From JBJXGF01 sp046153015 (GTDB lineage Bacteria > Actinomycetota > Acidimicrobiia > Acidimicrobiales > CAIXPF01), in the NCBI GenBank assembly GCA_046153015.1, contig JBJXGF010000250.1, positions 1 through 9,942 of the forward strand: a DNA stretch of 9,942 nt, given 5' to 3'. Within the stretch, counting starts at the first letter, position 1. Each line of letters begins with the position of its first letter. The notes under the pieces are model-generated. The model saw only the letters and a list, made by a program, of their open reading frames with translations. It was not told where the DNA came from and made no database searches. The translations under genes and the position numbers were made by a program. Of this stretch, positions 1-4,852 are shown piece by piece.

Positions 1-182
1 TCACGTGGCCCTACTTCGAGCCGCGTCGCGGGCCGTTTCTGTTGGCGACGCTCCCGTGCCTCGCCGCCCTCGTCGTCGGGTGGGTGCTCCTGGCGCGCCA
101 TCCGTTCGCGTGGCGGCTGTGGACCACGGTGCTGTTGACCTGGGCCACGGTTGTGGCCCCCCAGGTCTTCCCCGAGCGCTGA
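1..182 (+). CDS. C-terminal fragment of an unidentified membrane protein (5' end outside window)
   Basis: An open frame entering from the left edge (first full codon at base 3) runs 59 codons to a TGA at 180-182. The visible peptide has two hydrophobic stretches, about residues 12-30 (FLLATLPCLAALVVGWVLL) and 37-53 (AWRLWTTVLLTWATVVA), separated by a short basic turn (ARHPF). This looks like two transmembrane helices of a polytopic membrane protein. It begins with an aromatic/charged segment (TWPYFEPRRG) and ends with a short polar tail (PQVFPER). I do not recognise the family, and too little is present to assign a function. It lies 21 nt upstream of menA in the same direction. A -10-like hexamer in that gap suggests menA can be transcribed separately. 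Confidence 0.6.
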   Translation, partial: TWPYFEPRRGPFLLATLPCLAALVVGWVLLARHPFAWRLWTTVLLTWATVVAPQVFPER

Positions 183-189
183 GCGGGTT

Positions 190-195
190 TATCCT
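190..195 (+). promoter_or_regulatory. Candidate -10 element for a leaderless menA mRNA
   Basis: The hexamer TATCCT fits the actinobacterial -10 pattern TAnnnT. It ends 8 nt before the menA ATG, which would put transcription start at or next to the A of the start codon. No Shine-Dalgarno-like purine run precedes that ATG, which fits a leaderless message. No convincing -35 is visible 17 nt upstream. The assignment is by pattern only. Confidence 0.4.
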
Positions 196-203
196 GACCG
201 GCG

Positions 204-1094
204 ATGCCGACCGAGCTTCGCCTCTGGGTGTCGGGCGCCCGGCCCCGCACGCTCCCCGCCGCCGTGGCCCCCGTGCTCGTGGGCTCGAGCGCCGCCGTCG
301 GCCAGGGCCACGGGTTGTCGGCGTGGCGGGCGGTCGCCGCGCTGGTGGTGTCGCTCGCCGTGCAGGTGGGCGCCAACTACGCCAACGACTACAGCGACGG
401 CATGCGCGGCGCCGACGCCACCGCCCGCCGCGTGGGGCCGGTGCGCCTGGTGGGTCAGGGCCTGGCCGCCCCGGCGGCGGTGAAGCGGGCGGCGATCGCC
501 TCCTTCGCCGTGGCCGCCCTCGCCGGGCTGGCGCTGGCCGCCGCCGCCGGCTGGTGGCTGGTGCTGGTGGGCCTCGCCTGCTTCGCCGCCGCCTGGTTCT
601 ACACCGGCGGGCGCCGCCCCTACGGCTACGCCGGCCTGGGCGAGCTGTTCGTGTTCGTGTTCTTCGGCCTGGTGGCCACCGTGGGCAGCGCCTACGTGCA
701 GCTCGAGCGGCTCAGCGGGCTGGCCGTGGCCGCCGCCGTGCCGGTGGGGCTGCTCATCACCGCCATCCTCGTGGCCAACAACCTGCGGGACATCCCCGGG
801 GACTCGGTGGCCGACAAGCGAACGCTCGCCGTGCGCCTCGGCGACGTGCGCACCCGGCGGCTCTACACCGCGCTGGTGGGCCTGGCGCTGGCCGCCACGC
901 TGGTGATCGCCCTGTGGCGGCCTGCGGCGGTGATCGCCCTCGCCGCGGTGGCCCCCGCCCGCCAGCCGGTGCTGGCCGTGATGCGGGGCGACCTCGGCCG
1001 GGAGCTGATCCCCGTGCTGATCGCCACCGGCCGCCTCGTGCTGATCTACGGCGTGCTGCTCGCCGCCGGGCTCACGCTCTCCGGGCTGGGCTGA
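204..1094 (+). CDS. menA: 1,4-dihydroxy-2-naphthoate polyprenyltransferase (MenA), UbiA superfamily
   Basis: This 296-residue integral membrane prenyltransferase transfers a polyprenyl chain to 1,4-dihydroxy-2-naphthoate, giving demethylmenaquinone, the membrane step of menaquinone synthesis. Two Asp-rich motifs that bind Mg2+-diphosphate in UbiA enzymes are present: NDYSD at residues 61-65 within NYANDYSDG, and NNLRDIPGD at 192-200, followed by the MenA-typical DKRTLAVRLG. The N-terminal WVSGARPRTLPAAVAPV segment and the mid-protein RPYGYAGLGELFVFVFFG segment are also characteristic of MenA rather than UbiA. The rest consists of Ala/Leu/Val-rich helices, fitting the usual eight to nine membrane spans, and the length is normal. 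The ATG at 204 is preferred because the family motif begins about 8 residues later; there is no Shine-Dalgarno but a -10-like hexamer lies 8 nt upstream. The last 49 bp overlap the 3' end of the convergent NYN gene. Its pathway partner menG lies about 6 kb away on the other strand. Confidence 0.95.
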   Translation: MPTELRLWVSGARPRTLPAAVAPVLVGSSAAVGQGHGLSAWRAVAALVVSLAVQVGANYANDYSDGMRGADATARRVGPVRLVGQGLAAPAAVKRAAIASFAVAALAGLALAAAAGWWLVLVGLACFAAAWFYTGGRRPYGYAGLGELFVFVFFGLVATVGSAYVQLERLSGLAVAAAVPVGLLITAILVANNLRDIPGDSVADKRTLAVRLGDVRTRRLYTALVGLALAATLVIALWRPAAVIALAAVAPARQPVLAVMRGDLGRELIPVLIATGRLVLIYGVLLAAGLTLSGLG

Positions 1095-2209
1095 TCGGCC
1101 GAGCCCTCCGGGGGCCGGTAACGGAACGCCTCGTAGATGGGGTTGGCCCCCTCCACGAGGCGATCGAGCTCGATGACCGGCTCCCGGCCCGCGGCGCTCG
1201 CCGCCGCCGGCTCGCTCGCCGGCCGGCCGAGGCCGAGCAGGTACCCCCGGCCCGGGGTGCGGACGAGGCGCAGCTCGCCCCCCGCGGTGAGCGCGGCCAC
1301 CAGCTCGCTCACCGACTCGAAGCCGGCCCGGGCCAGCGGGTGCCGGTCGAAGCGGCGGCGATACACCTCGCCCAGGTCCCGCACCGAGAGCCCGGCCTGA
1401 CCGGCGGCCACCGCCTCGCGGACCGCGACCGCCAGTGAGGCCAGCACCTCGGCCCGGTCGGGCGGCGGGCCCTCCGGGCGGGGCGCGACCCGGGCCGTGG
1501 GGGCGAGGGCCCCGCTGGCCTCGGCCGGGGCGGCCGCGGCGATGAGGCCGGCAGGGTCGGCCGGGGCGGCGAGGTCGTAGAACGGGTCGAACCAACGGCC
1601 GCCGGAGGGCAGGTCGAACAGGTTGGTGCGGGGGAGGGGCGCGGCGAACGCGCCGGGCACGTCCTCCAGGTCGACGAAGCTCACGAGCGGCGACTCGGCG
1701 GCGAAGGCGGCCGCCTCGCGGAACCCGAGCGTCACCACGCTCACCCCCGCCCGGGCCAGCCGCTCGAGGGGGGCGGCGAAGGCGTCGGCGTCGTGCGAGG
1801 CCACCACCACCTCGGCCAGGCCCGGCTGGCGGAACCGCGTGTCGAGGTGGTGGGCCATCGCCTCGGCCAGCTCGGCCCGGGCGTGCACCGGGTCGGCCCC
1901 GGTCCGCAGCGGCTTGACGAACACGAAATACCCGTAGTCCCGCAGCTCGACCACCCACGGTGTGAGCTCGGCCTCGGCGCCGGCGGGCGCGAGGGCGAAC
2001 ACGCAGGCCTCGACGAGCTCGTCGCCCCGGCGGCGCTCGTCGACCCAGTCCCGCACCGCAGCCAGGTCGGGCTGGGGGCGGGGCCCCAGCCGCGCGACGA
2101 CCACCTCCGACAGGCGGGCGGCGATGTCGGGCGCATCCCACACCAACAACCGGCGCCGAGCGGCGCCCGACCGGCCTGGTGGTTGACTCGCGCTGGTGAG
2201 CTCACTCAT
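1046..2209 (-). CDS. NYN-domain protein with probable C-terminal OST-HTH/LOTUS domain
   Basis: A 387-residue protein, probably cytosolic. Residues about 20-185 form a NYN (PIN-like, LabA/DUF88-type) putative ribonuclease domain: LLVWDAPDI with Asp25, KPLRTGAD with Asp106, and VVVASHDADAF with Asp140/Asp142 at the positions expected for the metal-binding acidic cluster. A conserved tail follows (FVDLEDVPGAFAAPLPRTN, 178-196). After a Pro/Ala linker, residues about 253-328 (LSVRDLGEVYRRRF, FESVSELVAALTAGGELRLV, GRGYLLGL) resemble an OST-HTH/LOTUS winged helix, an RNA-binding fold known to accompany NYN domains. The tail (330-387) is disordered apart from IELDRLVEGANPIYEAF. The start at 2209 has GGAG 10 nt upstream. 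It is a paralogue of the NYN gene at 3686-4633. Its 3' end overlaps menA by 49 bp. The NYN assignment is firm at family level, the LOTUS call is tentative, and the RNA target is unknown. Confidence 0.85.
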   Translation of the reverse strand: MSELTSASQPPGRSGAARRRLLVWDAPDIAARLSEVVVARLGPRPQPDLAAVRDWVDERRRGDELVEACVFALAPAGAEAELTPWVVELRDYGYFVFVKPLRTGADPVHARAELAEAMAHHLDTRFRQPGLAEVVVASHDADAFAAPLERLARAGVSVVTLGFREAAAFAAESPLVSFVDLEDVPGAFAAPLPRTNLFDLPSGGRWFDPFYDLAAPADPAGLIAAAAPAEASGALAPTARVAPRPEGPPPDRAEVLASLAVAVREAVAAGQAGLSVRDLGEVYRRRFDRHPLARAGFESVSELVAALTAGGELRLVRTPGRGYLLGLGRPASEPAAASAAGREPVIELDRLVEGANPIYEAFRYRPPEGSADQPSPESVSPAASSTP

Positions 2210-2241
2210 GGCATGACCGCTCCAGCCCGGGAATCAGACGG

Positions 2242-2263
2242 AAAAGGCCCTGGCAGGCGGGCC
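2242..2263 (-). terminator. Candidate intrinsic terminator downstream of the Thr-rich gene
   Basis: On the minus strand GGCCC, an 8-nt loop and GGGCC are followed immediately by TTTT (the + strand shows AAAA at 2242-2245). The stem is only 5 bp but wholly G/C. It lies about 84 nt past the stop of the Thr-rich gene and about 32 nt before the NYN-LOTUS start, so it could end that transcript or act as an attenuator between the two. Confidence 0.45.
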
Positions 2264-2291
2264 GACAGGAACGCCGGCCCCGGGGCGGGCG

Positions 2292-2330
2292 GGCGGACCG
2301 CGGTGGGCAGGCGCCCGATGGCGGTCCGTC
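2292..2330 (-). terminator. Long GC-rich hairpin after the Thr-rich gene
   Basis: GGACCGC at 2295-2301 pairs perfectly with GCGGTCC at 2321-2327. The stem extends outward by a C-G pair, a G-T wobble and a G-C pair. An inner stem GGGC (2305-2308) / GCCC (2313-2316) closes a 4-nt loop. It starts 17 nt past the stop codon of the Thr-rich gene. There is no T tract, so it may be a T-less terminator or a 3'-end stabiliser rather than a classical intrinsic terminator. Confidence 0.4.
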
Positions 2331-2346
2331 ACTCCCGACGGTCGGA

Positions 2347-3435
2347 TCAGAGGCGGCGGTCGGCTCGAGGACGGCTGCTGGACGACGCTCGCCCGGCCTG
2401 GGTGCGGACCACGCTGGGCAGCCACAGGGCGACGATCAGCAGGCTCGACCCGACCCAGATCAGCCACGCCGCCCACACCCGCGGAGGGGAGGAGCGAAGG
2501 TCGAGCGCCTGGATGTCCTGCGTGAAGGGGTGGATCCGCAACGCGGCGTGAGCGGCGCCGGCGGCGGCGGTGGCGGCCGCGTCGGCGGCGGTGGCGGCCG
2601 CGTCGGCGGCCTGCTCGAACGGCGCGGGCAGCACCCGGACGAGGATCGGCGGCGGCTCGGGCGCCGGTTCCTCACGCTGCTCGCGGGTGGACGACGTCTC
2701 GACCTGGGGTGGGACCAACCCTCGGGCCCCTCGGCCGGCCCGGGTGAGGGCGGCGGTGTTGTCGGCCTCGGGTGCGGGCGCCGACGAGACGGCGGCGCTG
2801 GTGGCGGGGCCGCCCGACGCTGCGTCGCCGCCTGACCCGGCGGAGGGCCGGGCGCTCGACGAGGTGGCGCCGGTGGTGGACGCCCCGTCGGGCGACGGGT
2901 CGAGCTGGCCGGCGGGGGCGACCACGCGGGGAGTGGTGGTGGGCGTGGGCCGGGCGGTGACCGCGGTGGTGGCCGGGGGCGGGTCGTCGAGACCGGGGCC
3001 GAACACGTCGTCGAGGTCGATCACGCCGTCGCCGCCGAGGTTGCTCGGCGTGGTGGAGCTGGTGGAGGCCGGCGCCGTGGTGCTGGTGGTGGTGGGCCGG
3101 CTGGTGGTGCTGGTGGTCGGCCGAGTGGTGGTGCTGGTGGTCGTGGGCGCCGCGGTCGTGGTGGTGGTGGGCGCCGTGGTCGTGGTGGTGGGCGCCGTGG
3201 TCGTGGTGGTGGTCGGCGCGGTCGTCGTGGTGGTGGGCGCCGTCGTGGTGGTGGTCGGCGCGGTCGTGGTGGTGGTCGTGGGCGCCGCGGTGGTGGTGGT
3301 TTCCACCGTGGTGGTGGTTTGGGCGCGTGCCGTCGGGGAAGGGGAGAGGGCGAGCGCCAGGCTCACTGCGGCCGCGCCCGTGAGCAGGCCTGCGGCAACG
3401 CGGCTGGAGAGCCCCTGACGGGGAAAGAGCGTCAT
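2347..3435 (-). CDS. Exported Thr/Pro-rich surface protein with C-terminal membrane anchor
   Basis: A 362-residue exported protein of unknown function. Residues 1-38 are a classical signal peptide: basic start, hydrophobic core about 13-31, and an ARA site before Gln39. Residues 40-130 are almost pure Thr with Ala-Pro or Arg-Pro breaks, as tandem TTTTTAP/TTTTTTAP units, probably an extended and possibly O-glycosylated stalk. An acidic patch follows (VIDLDDVFGPGLDD, 138-151), then a low-complexity Ser/Thr/Ala/Gly region, a Pro-rich stretch (257-271) and an Ala-rich heptad-like helix (about 276-298). One transmembrane helix (about 320-343, WAAWLIWVGSSLLIVALWLP) ends in an Arg-rich tail, predicting an outside stalk and inside C-terminus. 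No sortase motif or enzymatic domain is visible. GGAGG lies 13 nt before the ATG, a slightly long spacing. It sits between two paralogous NYN genes on the same strand and is followed by terminator-like hairpins, so it is likely its own transcript. Confidence 0.8.
   Translation of the reverse strand: MTLFPRQGLSSRVAAGLLTGAAAVSLALALSPSPTARAQTTTTVETTTTAAPTTTTTTAPTTTTTAPTTTTTAPTTTTTTAPTTTTTAPTTTTTAAPTTTSTTTRPTTSTTSRPTTTSTTAPASTSSTTPSNLGGDGVIDLDDVFGPGLDDPPPATTAVTARPTPTTTPRVVAPAGQLDPSPDGASTTGATSSSARPSAGSGGDAASGGPATSAAVSSAPAPEADNTAALTRAGRGARGLVPPQVETSSTREQREEPAPEPPPILVRVLPAPFEQAADAAATAADAAATAAAGAAHAALRIHPFTQDIQALDLRSSPPRVWAAWLIWVGSSLLIVALWLPSVVRTQAGRASSSSRPRADRRL
2562..2610. repeat. 21-bp tandem repeat, about 2.3 copies, coding for the Ala-rich heptads
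   Basis: The + strand shows the segment TGGCGGCCGCGTCGG at 2571 and again at 2592, with identity at a 21-bp shift over 2562-2610. It lies within the Thr-rich surface protein gene and encodes a 7-residue AADAAAT unit on the minus strand, repeated before the C-terminal membrane segment. Confidence 0.75.
3145..3282 (-). repeat. Degenerate 21/24-bp tandem repeats encoding Thr5-6-Ala-Pro units
   Basis: Within the surface-protein gene, at least six consecutive 7- or 8-residue units of five or six Thr followed by Ala-Pro (the last Ala-Ala-Pro) span residues about 52-97. The + strand is a run of GTGGT/GGTGG with GGCGCC or GGCGCG at unit borders. Thr codons vary between ACC and ACG but the DNA remains highly repetitive, so unit number may change by slippage. 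Less regular Thr/Ser/Arg/Pro repeats continue down to about 3049. Confidence 0.8.
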
Positions 3436-3480
3436 GAGCGGGAGGCATCCTCCGGACCGGCGGGGAGGGAGGCTGTCCGC

Positions 3481-3486
3481 ACCCTA
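3481..3486 (-). promoter_or_regulatory. Candidate -10 element for the Thr-rich gene
   Basis: On the minus strand the hexamer is TAGGGT (in GCTAGGGT), matching TAnnnT, about 45 nt upstream of the start codon. A TTGTTC lies 15 nt further upstream, which is short for a -35 spacing. The flanking 3490-3660 region is visibly less GC-rich than the genes, as expected of a regulatory region. Pattern-based only. Confidence 0.3.
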
Positions 3487-3629
3487 GCGACCTCACGGGT
3501 GGAACAACATCTTTGCGAAGCTAGTTCACGCGTTGCAGGTTCGTGACGCACCATCACACGACAGATGCGAATTCCCCGCAATGGGCAATTACCGCGTCAC
3601 ATCATTACCGACGTGCATACGTACAGACT

Positions 3630-3663
3630 CCCGCGTTCACGAGATATCGCGCTCGATCGCGGG
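3630..3663 (-). terminator. Nested inverted repeat after the second NYN gene
   Basis: CCCGCG at 3630-3635 pairs perfectly with CGCGGG at 3658-3663. Inside it, CGAG at 3640-3643 pairs with CTCG at 3652-3655. The structure begins 22 nt after the stop codon of the NYN gene ending at 3686. No T tract follows. It may be a terminator or part of the control region of the downstream surface-protein gene. The remainder of the 250-bp gap (3436-3685) shows no gene that I can support. Confidence 0.35.
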
Positions 3664-3685
3664 TTGCCCGTTCTCGCTGCCTGTT

Positions 3686-4633
3686 CTAGCTGGTCACGCC
3701 GTTGGCCCGACGCCCGCGGTCGGCCCCCGGGCGGATCGAGCGCAGCAGATCCTCCAACGCCGGCGACGCCGACTCCGCATACGTGGGCCCCGCCGTGGCC
3801 AGCCCGGCCGACGCCGCCGCTCCCACCGCAGCCGGCGGGGCCGGCGGGGCCGGCTGGGGGCCCGTGAGATCGATCAGCTCCGCGGTGGCGGCCGCGGCGG
3901 GGACCGGCGCCGGGGGCGGCGGGGGCGGGGCGAGGCGCCGCCCGGCCAGGCCGCTCGAGGGAGCGTTGGCGGCGGCGGCCGGCGAGTCGGCTCGGGGGGC
4001 GACGGGCTGGGCCTGCGGCTGGGGCTGCTGCGGGGCGGCCTGGGGGAAGCGCAGCGGCGGCAGCGTGCGGCCCTCGCTCGGCAGGTCGAACAGGTTGGTG
4101 CGGGGCAGCGGCTCTGCGAACACGCCGGGCACGTCTTCCAGGTCGACGAACTCGATGGCCCGTGACAGCGCCGCGAAGTGCGCCTTTTCCCGGAAGCCGA
4201 CCACGGTGGCGGGCACGCCCATCGCGGCCAGCGTCTCGAGCGGGCCGCTGAACACGTCGCCGTTGTGCGAGGCCACCACCACCTCGGCCAGGCGGCCCTC
4301 GGCGGCATAGCGGTTGACCCCGGCGGCGATCTCGCCGGCCAGGCCCTCGCTGTCGGCCCCGCTGCGCCGCGGCTTGGCGAACACCGCGAAGCCCGAGTTG
4401 CGCACCTGGGTGACCCACGGGGTGATCGCGTCCTCCTCGCCCTCGGCCACCAGCGTGAACAGGCACGCCTCGGCGCTCTGACCGGGGCCGCAGCGCTGGG
4501 TCAGCCACAGGTACACCGCGTCGAGCGCGGCCGGGGCCGAGGCCGGCGCCACGCCTGCCACCTCGGCCAGGCGGGCGTCGATGTCGGGCGCGTCCCACAC
4601 GAGGAGACGGACGTTGGCGTTCGCGTGCTTCAT
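3686..4633 (-). CDS. NYN-domain protein, paralogue without LOTUS domain
   Basis: A 315-residue protein, probably cytosolic. The NYN (PIN-like) domain covers residues about 9-190: LLVWDAPDI with Asp14, KPRRSGAD with Asp94, and VVVASHNGDVF with Asp126 as putative metal-binding acids. It is followed by the same FVDLEDVPG-FAEPLPRTN-LFDLPS tail seen in the NYN-LOTUS protein at 1046-2209, to which it aligns nearly end to end over the domain. Instead of a LOTUS domain it has a long disordered Pro/Ala/Gln linker (about 195-285, including a six-Pro run) and a short amphipathic end (SPALEDLLRSIRP). I chose the ATG at 4633 because AGGGTG lies 7 nt upstream; a GTG immediately before it (4636) is the alternative. 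RNase activity is known for the wider family and not shown here, and no partner is evident. It is transcribed divergently from the protease gene. Confidence 0.8.
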   Translation of the reverse strand: MKHANANVRLLVWDAPDIDARLAEVAGVAPASAPAALDAVYLWLTQRCGPGQSAEACLFTLVAEGEEDAITPWVTQVRNSGFAVFAKPRRSGADSEGLAGEIAAGVNRYAAEGRLAEVVVASHNGDVFSGPLETLAAMGVPATVVGFREKAHFAALSRAIEFVDLEDVPGVFAEPLPRTNLFDLPSEGRTLPPLRFPQAAPQQPQPQAQPVAPRADSPAAAANAPSSGLAGRRLAPPPPPPAPVPAAAATAELIDLTGPQPAPPAPPAAVGAAASAGLATAGPTYAESASPALEDLLRSIRPGADRGRRANGVTS

Positions 4634-4679
4634 CACGGCTCACCCTGGATGTGGGATGCGGCCCCCTGGGCCGTTCGGC

Positions 4680-4718
4680 CTACCTGTCGGCACAGTTATC
4701 GGCGCCCGCGTCCTTCAT
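4680..4718 (-). CDS. Possible 12-residue leader peptide upstream of the NYN gene
   Basis: A perfect AAGGAG (minus strand, 4727-4732) lies 8 nt before an ATG that opens a 12-codon frame (MKDAGADNCADR, then TAG), ending 46 nt before the NYN start. This is a stronger ribosome-binding site than those of most large genes here. The frame is out of phase with the NYN gene, so it is not an N-terminal extension. It could be a regulatory leader peptide or a chance match. The peptide is acidic and shows no run of one amino acid of the classical attenuator kind. Confidence 0.25.
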   Translation of the reverse strand: MKDAGADNCADR

Positions 4719-4719
4719 A

Positions 4720-4740
4720 TTGAGCACTCCTTGTGCTGAA
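4720..4740. promoter_or_regulatory. Near-perfect 21-bp inverted repeat (candidate operator) in the divergent region
   Basis: The arms TTGAGCAC and GTGCTGAA match at 7 of 8 positions as inverted repeats around a 5-bp centre (TCCTT). It lies 87 nt upstream of the NYN start and 113 nt upstream of the protease start, so a bound repressor could affect either gene. On the minus strand the AAGGAG of the mini-ORF falls mostly in the centre. The half-site resembles the AGCACTC core of CIRCE, but the spacing is wrong for CIRCE. Confidence 0.4.
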
Positions 4741-4835
4741 CCGGTCGGCCAGGCTTGCCGCCCGTTGAGCATCAAGCGCCGCGGCCGCCGCGCCGTTTGG
4801 GGGGTCGGCGCCCGGCGGGGGCGCCCCAGGGCGGC

Positions 4836-4842
4836 AGGAGGA
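4836..4842 (+). promoter_or_regulatory. Strong Shine-Dalgarno fixing the protease start
   Basis: AGGAGGA ends 10 nt before the ATG at 4853. This, with the signal peptide starting immediately after the ATG, fixes the start. Just upstream, GGCGCC occurs twice (about 4807 and 4820), which can form a small hairpin in the leader. Confidence 0.7.
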
Positions 4843-4852
4843 CCCGGCGGAG

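Noticed and set aside
189..2141. A 650-residue minus-strand open frame spanning menA and the NYN gene
   Set aside because: It is an Arg/Gly/Pro/His-rich translation typical of out-of-frame high-GC DNA and lies antisense or out of frame to two well-supported genes.
2570..3418. A long + strand frame rich in VVVVVGA repeats, resembling a membrane protein
   Set aside because: It is the exact complement of the Thr-repeat tract. The minus frame has a signal peptide, Shine-Dalgarno and C-terminal anchor, while the + frame has no recognisable start or domain.
4720..4740. CIRCE heat-shock operator (HrcA site)
   Set aside because: The half-sites share the AGCAC core, but the spacer is 5 bp rather than 9, and no chaperone gene follows.
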